A DNA stretch of 34,683 bases from the NCBI GenBank assembly GCA_016795345.1, contig JAEUHO010000586.1:1-34683 (forward strand), written 5' to 3'. Position 1 is the stretch's first letter. The number at the start of each line of letters is the position of its first letter. The stretch comes from Planctomycetia bacterium. Lineage in GTDB: Bacteria; Planctomycetota; PLA2; JAEUHO01. Shown piece by piece: positions 22,305-30,811 of the stretch. Made by a program: the position numbers and the translations under genes. Under the pieces are notes generated by a model that saw only the letters and a program-made list of their open reading frames with translations, did not search any database and was not told the DNA's origin.

Positions 22305-24173
22305 TCAGGCCCCCAACCGTCGCAGGGCCTTCGCCGCGCGGTAGCGCACCCGGGCGTCGGCGTCCTTCGTGAGCGGCACGAGGACCTCCTTCGCCTTCGC
22401 CTTGTCACCCGTGACCGCGCCCAGCGCGTCGATCGCCGCGAGGCGGCGGAGGACGGGGAACTCGAAGAAGGCGCCTCCGTTCTCCATGGCCATCGCGGGC
22501 TGGAAGAAGGGGGCGTCCGTCGCGATCGGCCCCCGACTGTTCGGCGGGATCGCCGGCGCGGGCTGGGTCACCGTGGCGATCGGGGCGAGGCGCGCGATCG
22601 CCTCGTCGGGGACCGGACCGACCGCGAGCGCCGCCAGCAGGTTGAGCTCGGTCGGCGCCGACTCCTTCGTGCGGCTGGCCTGCAGGGAGGCGAGCAGCGT
22701 CGCGGGCGGCACCAGCCCCGGCTTGCCGAGGTCCACGAGGATCGCCGCGGCCGTCATGCGGTCGGGGATCCGGTCCGCCGCGACCAACGCGCGGCGCAGC
22801 GCCCCCGCGGCCCGAGCCCGCATCCCCTTGTCCACCTCCGCCTCGGGGACGCGGTGCGCGAGCCACGCGAGCGCGAGGCATCGGTGCGGCTGGCGGCGCC
22901 ACGGCTCCTCCGGGGCCTCCTCGGCGGTGTCCTGCGGCACCGGGTCGGCAGGGGCGTTCGGGTCCACCGGCTGCAGCAGGGCGCGCGACGACTCGGACTC
23001 CGACCGCTCGGTGTCGACCAGCCGCGGCAGCGACTTGGCGGCCATGGAGGCGAGCTCCGTGTCCTCGCCGATCGCGAGGACGAGGCGGAGGCTGACCTGG
23101 CGCCGATGGCGCGGACCGACCCACTCGGCCATCGCCGCGCGCCAGACGTCCCGCACGAGGTTCTTCGCGCCGACCTCCAACCAGGTGCGGACCGTGCGGT
23201 CGTCCTCCTCGCCCGTCGCGGCCCGTCCCTCCGTCAGGAACGTGCTCGCCGGGGTGCCGAGGCTGCGCGCCGCGGCCTCGACGTCGTCGCGCTCGACCGC
23301 GAAGTCCGGCGGCTCGTCGCCGAGGCCGCGATTGTCCTTCGGGAGCGCGGCGGCGAGCTTCACGAGGGTCATGGCGGTGCGGAAGCTGTGCGGGGCGCCG
23401 TTGGCGACGAGCCGCCATCCGGCGAATCGAACGGCCGGGGCCTCCGCGGAGAGCATCGCCGCGAGCTGGGGCGCGGACGCCGTGTCGTCCTCGGGCGCCG
23501 CGCCGAACGGCGCCGCGACGGCCGACCGCCCGAGGATCGTCGCGGCGGCGGCGGCGGCGCGGGCGGTCGCGGGGTCCTTGGACGCGACGAACGGCAGGAC
23601 GACCTCGATCGGTCCCAGGGCATCGCGGAGCGCGATCCGGTACTCGAGCTCCCCGTCGCGCAACCGCACGGGGCAGAGCGTGAAGAGGTGGAGCGCCACG
23701 GGCGGGAGCGGCGACTTCGCGGCCGCGGCTTCGAGGATCAGGTGGGCGATGTCGGTCGGCGTGAGCGCCTGCCCGATCGTGAAGATGAAGCGAAACGCCT
23801 CGTGCATCGCGGCAAGGTCCGCCGCGGGTGCGGCCGCCCAGGCCTTCGCGGCGTCCTCTTGGCCGCGGCGGCCGAGGAGACGCACGGCGCGCAGGGCCGC
23901 CGCGCGCACCGTCGCGTCGTCGTCGCGCGTGGCCTCGAGGAGCACCGGGAGCGCGACGGCCGCCTCGGGGTACCGCGCGCCGAGCGTCTCGGCCGCCTTC
24001 GCTCGGGTCGCGGCGTCGGGTGCCTCGAGGCCCGCGGCGATCGTCGCGACGTCGTTCGCGGCGGCCGGCGCGGGCGCCGGCGGTGCGTCCGCCGCGTGTG
24101 CGGGGCGGAGGAGGGCGGCGGCGAGCACCGCGAGCGCCGCAATCGTGGTGGGGGTGATCGAGCGCCGGTTCAT
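22305..24173 (-). CDS. Secreted HEAT-repeat protein, paralogue 2
   Basis: 622 residues; ATG at 24173 with GGAGG five bases upstream. Same plan as its neighbours: signal peptide (AALAVLAAALLRPAHA), N-terminal HEAT units to about 110, long variable helical middle, and the near-identical C-terminal HEAT unit (KAKAKEVLVPLTKDADARVR). Its first about 110 residues are nearly identical to paralogue 3, but the following segment (AWAAAPAADLAAMHEAFRF) differs from both others. The middle includes conserved islands shared by the family (ILGRSAV, VRFAGWRL, GAPHS). It has a 67-nt spacer to paralogue 1. Confidence 0.85.
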   Translation of the reverse strand: MNRRSITPTTIAALAVLAAALLRPAHAADAPPAPAPAAANDVATIAAGLEAPDAATRAKAAETLGARYPEAAVALPVLLEATRDDDATVRAAALRAVRLLGRRGQEDAAKAWAAAPAADLAAMHEAFRFIFTIGQALTPTDIAHLILEAAAAKSPLPPVALHLFTLCPVRLRDGELEYRIALRDALGPIEVVLPFVASKDPATARAAAAAATILGRSAVAAPFGAAPEDDTASAPQLAAMLSAEAPAVRFAGWRLVANGAPHSFRTAMTLVKLAAALPKDNRGLGDEPPDFAVERDDVEAAARSLGTPASTFLTEGRAATGEEDDRTVRTWLEVGAKNLVRDVWRAAMAEWVGPRHRRQVSLRLVLAIGEDTELASMAAKSLPRLVDTERSESESSRALLQPVDPNAPADPVPQDTAEEAPEEPWRRQPHRCLALAWLAHRVPEAEVDKGMRARAAGALRRALVAADRIPDRMTAAAILVDLGKPGLVPPATLLASLQASRTKESAPTELNLLAALAVGPVPDEAIARLAPIATVTQPAPAIPPNSRGPIATDAPFFQPAMAMENGGAFFEFPVLRRLAAIDALGAVTGDKAKAKEVLVPLTKDADARVRYRAAKALRRLGA

Positions 24174-24193
24174 CGCGTCCTCCCGAGACGCGG

Positions 24194-24199
24194 ACGATA
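24194..24199 (-). promoter_or_regulatory. Extended -10 box TGG-TATCGT of HEAT paralogue 2
   Basis: TATCGT preceded by TGG, 20 nt before the ATG at 24173; identical in sequence and spacing to that of paralogue 3. Confidence 0.5.
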
Positions 24200-24238
24200 C
24201 CAAGTCGGCGCGGACCGCGCCCGGCGCAACGAGTTCGA

Positions 24239-26128
24239 TTACCCACCCAGTCGTCGGAGGGCCTTCGCGGCGCGGTACCGTACTCGGGCGTCGGGGTCCT
24301 TCGTGAGCGGCTCGAGGACCTTCTTCGCCTGCGCCTTGTCGCCGACGACCGCGCTCAGCGCGTCGATGGCTGCGAGGCGGCGGAGGGTGGGGTCCTCGGC
24401 GCTCTCGCCGGCGGACTTGACCTCGAGGGCTGCGAGCACGTACGGCCAGCCCGCGGCGAAGCGGAGCCGATCGGCGGCCGTCGGCACGTAACTCGGGGGC
24501 GTCGGGGCCGTCGCGAACGGCGCGGCGAGCGGCACGAACTCCGATGGCGCGTCCCCATTGGCGGTGATCGCGTGCAGCACGGCGATGGTCAGCGATGGGT
24601 CGGCAACGGTGCCGCGAGCCTGGAGCGCCGCCACGAGCGTCGAAGGTGGGACGAGCTCCCTACGGTTGAGGTCGGCGACGGCCGCCGCTGCCATCCTGCG
24701 GTCCTCGTACTGTCCCGGCTCGACGAGCGCTCGCCGGAGCGCGGCGGCGCTTCGGATACGGACGCCGTCGTCCAGGAGCGCCGCGGGTGTGCGCTGAGCC
24801 AGCCAGGCAAGCGCGAGGCAGGCGCTTGCCCGGGTCGTGGGCCACAATGACGGCGTCGGCGCCGCGGGGTCGTCCGGTACGGCGTCCGGTGGAGCGTTCG
24901 GATCGACGAGCGCCAGGAGTGCGCGGGCGCGATGTCCGAACCGCCGCTCCCGGTCGAGCAAAGCGCGAATCGATCCCGCCGCGTCCGCGACGAGGGTGGC
25001 GTCTCGGCCGGCGACGAATACGATCTCGACCTCCGGCGTTTCGTCGAGCTGCAACCGCTTCCAATCGTCGACGGCGAGCGCCCAGGCGCGGCGTGCTTCG
25101 TCCCAGGCCTCGACCGAGAGCAGCGCGGCGAGCCGCTCGCCGTCCGTCTTGGGTGCCGCGACCGAGCGCGGAGGCCCGGCTGTCCGCGCGATCGCCCCGA
25201 GCGACCGGGCTGCCGCCCAGCCGTCGGCATACTCAACCCGCAGGGGTGCGTCGAACTCGAGGCTCCGGCCTGCCGAGCCCTCGCGGGTCGGCAGCGCCTT
25301 GAGTGCGGACAGCGCGGCGGCGCCGGTCGCAGGCGAGTGCGGGGCGCCGGTGGCGAGCAGGCGCCAGGCAGCGAACCGAACGACCTCCCTCCGCGACGAG
25401 AGCAGCGGGACGATCGCGGGCGACGACGCCGTCGCGTCGTCAGGCGCGCGCTCGCGTTCGAACTCGCTCACGCCGGAGCGGCCGAGGATCGTGACGACCG
25501 CTGCGGCTGCGCGGGCGATCGTCGCGTCGCTGGACCGCAACCACGGCGCGGCGACGGCGAGGCAGTTCGCCGCATCGCGCCGCGCCACGGCGGACGCGAA
25601 TCGGAGTGTGGGCGGTCGTAGTTCCAGGGTCGCGAGACAGAAGAGGCCCGCGCGGATGAGCTCGGCGCCGCCGGCGCACGCCTCCGTGAAGCCCGCCGCC
25701 AGATCCACCGGCGTCGTCGCGGCGCCCAGGACGGCGACGATGCGGAAGACGTCGTGGTGGAACGCGAGGCCCGCCGCGGACATCGTCGTCCACGCCTTCG
25801 CGGCGTCCTCCTGCCCGCGACGGCCGAGAAGGCGCAGCGCGCGCACGGCGGCCGTGCGGACGGTCGCGTCCTCGTTGCGGGTTGCGTCGAGGAGCACCGG
25901 CACCGCGACGGCCGCCTCGGGGTACCGCGCGCCGAGCGTCTCGGCCGCCTTCGCGCGGGTCGCGGCGTCGGGCGCCTCGAGGCCCGCGGCGATCGTCGCG
26001 ACGTCGTTCGCGGCGGCCGGCGCGGGCGCCGGCGGTGCGTCCGCCGCGTGCGCGGGGCGGAGGAGGGCGGCGGCGGCGAGCACCGCGAGCGCCGCAATCG
26101 TGGTGGGGGTGATCGAGCGCCGGTTCAT
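24239..26128 (-). CDS. Secreted HEAT-repeat protein, paralogue 3
   Basis: 629 residues; ATG at 26128 with GGAGG five bases upstream. The signal peptide and first HEAT units match paralogue 2, but from about residue 75 (VPVLLDATRNEDATVRTAAVR, then AWTTMSAAGLAFH) it matches paralogue 1. The middle is diverged and less GC-extreme than the ends. It ends in the family's C-terminal HEAT unit with small changes (SAVVGDKAQAKKVLEPLTKD). Stop is TAA, unlike the TAG/TGA of its relatives. Likely a secreted scaffold made by tandem duplication with later exchange of end modules. Confidence 0.85.
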   Translation of the reverse strand: MNRRSITPTTIAALAVLAAAALLRPAHAADAPPAPAPAAANDVATIAAGLEAPDAATRAKAAETLGARYPEAAVAVPVLLDATRNEDATVRTAAVRALRLLGRRGQEDAAKAWTTMSAAGLAFHHDVFRIVAVLGAATTPVDLAAGFTEACAGGAELIRAGLFCLATLELRPPTLRFASAVARRDAANCLAVAAPWLRSSDATIARAAAAVVTILGRSGVSEFERERAPDDATASSPAIVPLLSSRREVVRFAAWRLLATGAPHSPATGAAALSALKALPTREGSAGRSLEFDAPLRVEYADGWAAARSLGAIARTAGPPRSVAAPKTDGERLAALLSVEAWDEARRAWALAVDDWKRLQLDETPEVEIVFVAGRDATLVADAAGSIRALLDRERRFGHRARALLALVDPNAPPDAVPDDPAAPTPSLWPTTRASACLALAWLAQRTPAALLDDGVRIRSAAALRRALVEPGQYEDRRMAAAAVADLNRRELVPPSTLVAALQARGTVADPSLTIAVLHAITANGDAPSEFVPLAAPFATAPTPPSYVPTAADRLRFAAGWPYVLAALEVKSAGESAEDPTLRRLAAIDALSAVVGDKAQAKKVLEPLTKDPDARVRYRAAKALRRLGG

Positions 26129-26148
26129 CGCGTCCTCCCGAGACGCGG

Positions 26149-26154
26149 ACGATA
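26149..26154 (-). promoter_or_regulatory. Extended -10 box TGG-TATCGT of HEAT paralogue 3
   Basis: TATCGT preceded by TGG, 20 nt before the ATG at 26128, within a leader that is the same as that of paralogue 2. Confidence 0.5.
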
Positions 26155-26169
26155 CCAAGTCGGCGCGGA

Positions 26170-26188
26170 CCGGGCCTCGCGTACCCGG
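26170..26188 (-). repeat. Dispersed 3'-end hairpin element
   Basis: In minus sense CCGGG-TACGCGAGG-CCCGG, beginning two bases after the TAG stop of the MscS-type gene (26191-26193), in its sense. Confidence 0.8.
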
Positions 26189-26190
26189 GG

Positions 26191-27876
26191 CTAGGACTTC
26201 GTCGACGGGGGGGTGGCCGGCGCCGGGACGTTCGCCGCGATCGAGACGGCGGGGGTCGGGCGGGGGATCACGAGGCCCTCGCGCTCGAACGCGGCGAGGA
26301 TCGCGTAGCGGAGGTCCGACGCGACGCCGCCGCGGTCGCGCACGCGCCAGGTCTGGGCGTAGAGCGCGAACACGAGGCCCGTCGGCGCCAACTCGACGAT
26401 CCGCACGACGGGCGAGGGCTCGCCGACGACCGAGGTGTGCTCGCGGGCCAGCGCCAGGAGGACGCGTTCGACCTTGGCCGGGTCGGTGCCGTGCTCGACG
26501 GTGACCTTCACCTCGACCAGCGCGTACGCGAGGCCGTGGGAGAGGTTGGTGAGGCGCTCGGCCATCATCTGCCGGTTGGGGACGAGCACGGTGGTGTTGT
26601 TGCCCGTGCGCAGGAGCGTGCCGCGCATGCGGATCGCCTCGACCGTGCCCGTGGTCTGGCCGACTTCGACCAGGTCGCCGACGCGGATGGGGCGCTCGAC
26701 GAGCATGACGTGGCCGCTGAAGAAGTTGCCCAGCACGTCCTGGAGGCCGTGGCCGAGGCCGATGCCCGCGGCGCCGAGGAACCACGCGAGGGAGCCGGTG
26801 TCCACGCCGAGCGCGTCGAGCGCGAGCACCGCGACGATCGCGATGACGACGTAGCGCAGGATCGCGAGGATCGCGTACCGGACGCCCACGTCCACCTCGG
26901 CCTTCGGGAAGACGAGGAACGTGAGGACCGTCTTCAGCACGCGGCCCACCACGATGACGACCGCCATCCGCGCGAACCCGCCGAGGACGCGGCCCCACGT
27001 GAGGACGCCGCCGCCGACGACGGGCGCGTCGAGCGCGTCGGCCACGCGGGCCGGGGTCAGGTCCCAGGCCCCGAGGACGGCCAGGGCGGTGCCGACGAGG
27101 ACGAGCGCCTGGATCGTGCCGACCCCGAGGCGCTCGAGCCCGACGGAGGCGGGGCTCGGCTCGGACTCGGTGCCGGGCGCGGCGCCCGCCCGGCCGATCG
27201 CGATCACCTCGCGCAGGCCGGCCCGCAGCCAGTGGGAGACGCCCGTCGCGACCAGGAGGATCCCGGCGGTGAGGAGGGCGTTGCGCAGGAGGAACGCCGC
27301 CAGCGGGAGGTAGCCGAGCCCGCGCGCGACCACGAGGACGAGCGCCGTGACGACCGCGAACGGGAAGATCACGCGCGTCGCCATCGTCGCAAGGGCGCCG
27401 AGCAGGCCGGCGCCGGCGCGACGGCGGAGGCCGGCGAGCACGCCGCCCGCGGCGAGCGCGGTGGCGCCGAACAACACGAGGGCGCCGTCGCGGGCGATGC
27501 GCAGCGCCGCCGCGACCGCCGGGCTGCCGCCCGCGGACCGCACCAGCCAGCGCCCGCCCTCCGTGAGGAGCAGCGCGAAGAGCAGCGCGCGGCCGGCCAT
27601 GCTCACCTGCGCGGCGCGGGCGTCGTCGAGCCGCACGAGCCGGAGCGCGGGGCGCACGGGCGAGAGGACCTCGACCAGGAGCCCGCGCAGCAGCGACCAG
27701 CCGAGGAGGAACAGCCCGGTGCCGAGCACCTGCCGGCGGAGCGTCGCGTCGGCCCCGAGCAGCGCGGTGGCCGCGAGGCCGAGCCCGACGAGGGCGAGGT
27801 GGGGCGCCATGCGCCACAGCAGGCGGAGCGCGCGCAGGCCCGGGACCCAGCGGCGGGGGGTGCCGGCGGGGCTCAT
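26191..27876 (-). CDS. MscS-family mechanosensitive channel, MscK-like membrane half
   Basis: 561 residues with about ten membrane helices between 20 and 390. The pore helix region (about 360-395) reads SLAWFLGAAGIGLGHGLQDV then NFFSGHVML, followed by ERPIRVGDLVEVGQTTGTVE and VLVPNRQMMAERLTN, the MscS beta domain (about 395-465), and a C-terminal alpha/beta domain to about 545. GLGxGLQ...NFxSG...E(K/R)PIRxGD is closer to E. coli MscK/MscM than to small MscS. Such channels open under membrane tension to release solutes in osmotic downshock. The start ATG overlaps the upstream stop as ATGA, so the pair is translationally coupled. The large N-terminal periplasmic domain of MscK is missing here and appears to be supplied by that upstream gene. 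Confidence 0.88.
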   Translation of the reverse strand: MSPAGTPRRWVPGLRALRLLWRMAPHLALVGLGLAATALLGADATLRRQVLGTGLFLLGWSLLRGLLVEVLSPVRPALRLVRLDDARAAQVSMAGRALLFALLLTEGGRWLVRSAGGSPAVAAALRIARDGALVLFGATALAAGGVLAGLRRRAGAGLLGALATMATRVIFPFAVVTALVLVVARGLGYLPLAAFLLRNALLTAGILLVATGVSHWLRAGLREVIAIGRAGAAPGTESEPSPASVGLERLGVGTIQALVLVGTALAVLGAWDLTPARVADALDAPVVGGGVLTWGRVLGGFARMAVVIVVGRVLKTVLTFLVFPKAEVDVGVRYAILAILRYVVIAIVAVLALDALGVDTGSLAWFLGAAGIGLGHGLQDVLGNFFSGHVMLVERPIRVGDLVEVGQTTGTVEAIRMRGTLLRTGNNTTVLVPNRQMMAERLTNLSHGLAYALVEVKVTVEHGTDPAKVERVLLALAREHTSVVGEPSPVVRIVELAPTGLVFALYAQTWRVRDRGGVASDLRYAILAAFEREGLVIPRPTPAVSIAANVPAPATPPSTKS

Positions 27877-30176
27877 GCGCCGCCTCCCGCGGCCGGCGGC
27901 GGCGGGTCCTCGGGGCCGGCGGGGGCGCCGGACACCTCGTGCAGCGCCGCGGCCTCCGCCGCCTTCATCGCCGCGGTCTCCTGCACCTTCTTCTCGGCGA
28001 CGGCCTCGCGCTCCTCCTCGACGCTGGCGCCCGCGACGGGCTCGGCCGGGTCGAGGACGACGCGATCGAGGCGGGCGGTGATCCACCGGCGCAGGCGTCG
28101 CACGCCGACGAAGCAGAGGAGCGCCGCCGACGCGAGGCCCGCGAGCGCCCACGCGTGCGCGCGCGCGAAGGTGCCGACGTGTTCGTCGCCGCGGAACGTG
28201 AGCCAGTGCCACGCGGCCTCCACGTGGGTGCCCGCGTGTTCCGCGTCCTCGGCGAAGACCTCCGGGTTCACCTCGGGGTCCACGCGGATGCCGAAGCTCC
28301 GCGGGCCCTGGTCGAGCAGGGCGTCGCGCAGGCGCGTGAGCGCCGCGAGCTGGGCGGTCAGCCGCGCCTTCTCGGCGTCGATGCCCGCGACGGCGTCGGC
28401 GTGGTCGGCGCGCGCCTGCTTCAGGGCGGCGCGGAAGCCCCGGATCCGCCAGAGCGCGCGCGCGGGGGCGGCGGCCTCCGCCGTCCCGATCCGCGCCTCG
28501 GCGTCGGCCGCCGCGGCCTCGAAGCGCGCGGTCACGGCGGCGCGGTCCTCGGTGGCGCGGAGCCGGACGCGCAGGGCCGCGATCCGGCGCACGGCCGCCG
28601 CGTGGTTGCGCGTGACGAGCTCCGTGTCGAAGCGAGGGAGCTGGCGGAGGGCGCCGTCCACGTACGCGAGGTCGAGGCCCGCGGCCTCGGGGTCGCGGTA
28701 GACGACGAGGTCGTCGCGGGCGGTGGTCGCGGTCGGCGCGACGCCGGGCGAGGGGCGGTCGCCCGTGCTCGCGTCCGACCGCGCGGTCAGGCGGCGCAGC
28801 TTCACCGCGTCGCGCACGACGCCGTTCACGGCCAGGAGCGCCTGGTACACGTCGGCGACGGCGAGGTTCCACGCGGCGTCCTCGGCGCGGACGGCGGCGC
28901 CGGGGCCGGGCGGGCGCCGCGCCTCCTCGAGCGACGCCGCGAGCTCGCCGGCCTCGTAGTCGAGGCGGTCGAGCTGCCGTTCGCGCCGCACGCGCTGGAG
29001 CTCGTCGGTGAAGCGGGAGGCCGCGAGCTCCGCGGCGAGGGCCTCCGTCCGGGCGAGCTGCGCCGCGCCTTCGTGGAGCCGGGCCCTCGCGTCGGCGCGC
29101 AGCGCGGCCCAGAGGAGGAGGCGCAGCTCGAGGGACGCGAGCGCCTCCTCCGCCTCGAGCTCTCGGACGCCGAGCTCCGGGACCGACAGGGCCGGTGACG
29201 CCTCGGGCGCCGTCGGCGTCGCCGGCGCCGGGGCGCCCGACCGGTCGGCGGCGCGTTTGCTCACGTCGATGCGGCCGGCGAGGTCGCCGAGCTGCTTGCG
29301 GACGGCCTTCCCTTCCGCGACCAGCGCGTCGAGCCGCGCGACCTGCGCGTCCCGGGCGCGCTCGAGGCCCTCGGCTTCCTCGCGGTGCTCGGCGGCGCGC
29401 CGCGTCTTCTCGCGGACCGTGGACTCGTCCACCAGGCCCGGCGTGGGCGACTCCTTGGCGTACGCCTCCGCGCGCTCCTTCGCCTGGACCGCGCGCAGCC
29501 GCAGCCACGGCTCGTTCACGTCGGGGTCGGCGCCGAGGCCCTCGTAGAGGAGCCGCCCCCGCGGGCTGCGGGCGGCGAGCGCGGCGAGCGGGCCCAGGTC
29601 GAGGCACGGCGTGGGCGAGGCCTCGACGACCTTCGTCAGCAGGGTGCCCTCGCTGTCGAGCACCGCGCGGACGAGCGACGCCCACGGGTCGGGGGGCTCG
29701 TCCGGCGACGACGGCTTCGTCGCGTCGGCGGGCGCGGCGGGCCGGAGCGGGTACGACCGCGGCGGCCTGCCGTCGCGTCCGCGCACCACGACCGGGCAGT
29801 CCTCGAGCCCGATCACCCAGCGATACAGCCGTCGCGACATCGCGAGCGCGCCGGGCGCGGCGGAGCCGGGCAGCAGCGCCGCGCGCCGATCGACGTGCTC
29901 GGCGAAGCGTCGCAGCGTCTCCGAGACGTCGGCCCGTCCCGCGCTGCCGGCGGCCTGCCAGGCGGCCAGGAGCTTCCGGTCGTTCTCGAGGGCGTCCACG
30001 AGCGGTTCGAGGTTCGTCTCCTCGCCGCTGGCGGGGACGACGGACTTCGCCTCGCTGACGAGGGCCTCGCGGGCGTACCGCCGTCGGTTCGCGTCGTCGT
30101 CGGCCTGGGCTGCCACGGGCAGCAGGGCGGCCGCCGCGAGCCACCCAGCAACGAGACGGGCCGTGGAACGTCGCAC
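27873..30176 (-). CDS. Periplasmic coiled-coil protein coupled to the MscS-type channel
   Basis: 767 residues from a GTG at 30176 placed 6 nt after a TAGGAT box. Signal peptide about 1-25 (LVAGWLAAAALLPVAAQA). Residues about 30-660 are mostly charged, Ala/Arg/Glu-rich helices predicted to form coiled coils (KTRRAAEHREEAEGLERARD, ELQRVRRERQLDRLDYEAGE, IDAEKARLTAQLAALTRLRD). One membrane helix lies at about 671-691 (AWALAGLASAALLCFVG), followed by a cytoplasmic tail with a short helix (VEEEREAVAEKKVQETAAMK) and a Pro-rich end. Layout matches the N-terminal periplasmic region of MscK/MscM, which here would be a separate subunit. Function is inferred from coupling and layout, not from sequence motifs. 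Confidence 0.75.
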   Translation of the reverse strand: MRRSTARLVAGWLAAAALLPVAAQADDDANRRRYAREALVSEAKSVVPASGEETNLEPLVDALENDRKLLAAWQAAGSAGRADVSETLRRFAEHVDRRAALLPGSAAPGALAMSRRLYRWVIGLEDCPVVVRGRDGRPPRSYPLRPAAPADATKPSSPDEPPDPWASLVRAVLDSEGTLLTKVVEASPTPCLDLGPLAALAARSPRGRLLYEGLGADPDVNEPWLRLRAVQAKERAEAYAKESPTPGLVDESTVREKTRRAAEHREEAEGLERARDAQVARLDALVAEGKAVRKQLGDLAGRIDVSKRAADRSGAPAPATPTAPEASPALSVPELGVRELEAEEALASLELRLLLWAALRADARARLHEGAAQLARTEALAAELAASRFTDELQRVRRERQLDRLDYEAGELAASLEEARRPPGPGAAVRAEDAAWNLAVADVYQALLAVNGVVRDAVKLRRLTARSDASTGDRPSPGVAPTATTARDDLVVYRDPEAAGLDLAYVDGALRQLPRFDTELVTRNHAAAVRRIAALRVRLRATEDRAAVTARFEAAAADAEARIGTAEAAAPARALWRIRGFRAALKQARADHADAVAGIDAEKARLTAQLAALTRLRDALLDQGPRSFGIRVDPEVNPEVFAEDAEHAGTHVEAAWHWLTFRGDEHVGTFARAHAWALAGLASAALLCFVGVRRLRRWITARLDRVVLDPAEPVAGASVEEEREAVAEKKVQETAAMKAAEAAALHEVSGAPAGPEDPPPPAAGGGA

Positions 30177-30182
30177 CCGCCC

Positions 30183-30188
30183 ATCCTA
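30183..30188 (-). promoter_or_regulatory. -10 box TAGGAT, leaderless GTG start
   Basis: On the minus strand TAGGAT ends exactly 6 nt (GGGCGG) before the GTG at 30176. There is no Shine-Dalgarno. Confidence 0.5.
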
Positions 30189-30237
30189 CGTTCCTCACCG
30201 CCCCCTTCCGCCCTCCGTCCCCGCCGCCCGCTCCCCC

Positions 30238-30258
30238 TTCTTCTTCTTCTTCTTCTTC
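30238..30258. repeat. (TTC)7 / (GAA)7 trinucleotide microsatellite
   Basis: Seven perfect TTC units on the plus strand, about 50 nt upstream of the -10 box of the minus-strand coiled-coil/MscS operon. Confidence 0.85.
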
Positions 30259-30551
30259 TCGTCCGTGGTGCAACTTCGACCGCGCGTCGCCTCTCGCGCC
30301 CCCGCCCTCTCACCGTCGATGGTGCAAGTGCGCCCGCGGCCTCCCTCGCGCGGGCTTCGCCGGCTCGCCCGCTCGTGGCCGGCGCTGCGCCGGCCACCGT
30401 TCGGCATGTGCGCGAGCCCGCCGGAACGTCCTTGTACGCCCCGCTCCGCTCCTTAGATCCCGTTCCGGATCCACAGGGCATTCAGAGCTCGCGCAGAACA
30501 GCGCGCGGAAGGAAACATCGGTCGCGGGACGCTCCAGCCCCACAAACGAAG

Positions 30552-30581
30552 ACGGGCGCCCCTGGTGAGAGGGGCGCCCGT
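30552..30581 (-). terminator. Intrinsic terminator of the histone gene
   Basis: A perfect 12-bp stem ACGGGCGCCCCT / AGGGGCGCCCGT with a six-base loop, 23 nt downstream of the histone stop. On the minus strand it is followed shortly by a T-rich CTTCGTTTG. Confidence 0.75.
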
Positions 30582-30604
30582 TCATCGATCACGTACCGAC
30601 GGGT

Positions 30605-30811
30605 CTACAGGTCCTGCGGCCGGACCGTCCCGCGGCCATTCGCCTTGCAGCGCTCGATGGCCTTCTTCAGCATCCCGCCGACCGCCGCGCTGACGGCGTC
30701 CGTCAGGTCGCCCGCCGCGCGGACGCCCGCGCCACGGACCACGTCCTTGACCTTCGACGCGACGACGAGGTTGCCGGCGCCGCCCTTCGCAGCCTTCTTG
30801 GCCTTCGCCAT
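30605..30811 (-). CDS. Bacterial histone-fold protein (Bdellovibrio-type / single histone fold)
   Basis: 68 residues. A Lys/Ala tail (MAKAKKAAKGGAG) is followed by a compact histone fold: LVVASKVKDVVRGAGVRAAG, the long central helix DLTDAVSAAVGGMLKKAIER, and CKANGRGTVRPQDL. Arg60, Thr62 and Asp67 correspond to the R-T/D clamp of archaeal histones (GRKTVKAED). The truncated end after DL matches the minimal bacterial type rather than the longer archaeal HMf type. It is expected to be a dimeric, DNA-binding chromatin protein. ATG at 30811 has AAGGAG about ten bases upstream. A strong terminator follows, so it is monocistronic. A pI-raising Lys tail fits DNA binding. Misassignment to another small helical DNA-binding family is possible but less likely. 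Confidence 0.85.
   Translation of the reverse strand: MAKAKKAAKGGAGNLVVASKVKDVVRGAGVRAAGDLTDAVSAAVGGMLKKAIERCKANGRGTVRPQDL

Larger units (their letters stand above)
30177..30604. other. 428-nt spacer with microsatellite, hairpins and terminator
   Basis: Holds the TAGGAT promoter (30183-30188), a (TTC)7 tract (30238-30258), two imperfect copies of a GTGGTGCAA/GATGGTGCAA-led segment (from 30265 and 30318), a 10-bp hairpin GTGGCCGGCG / CGCCGGCCAC (30375-30397), and the histone terminator (30552-30581). No gene is seen. Confidence 0.6.

Noticed and set aside
22238-26170. Near-identical sequences around the HEAT genes read as insertion-sequence ends or CRISPR-like repeats
   Set aside because: They are the conserved promoters and ends of paralogous genes; no transposase, no regular spacing.
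26191-30273. A continuous minus-strand frame spanning both the channel and the coiled-coil region as a single fused MscK
   Set aside because: The continuous frame upstream of 27876 is not the coiled-coil frame. The two genes are in different frames joined by ATGA.
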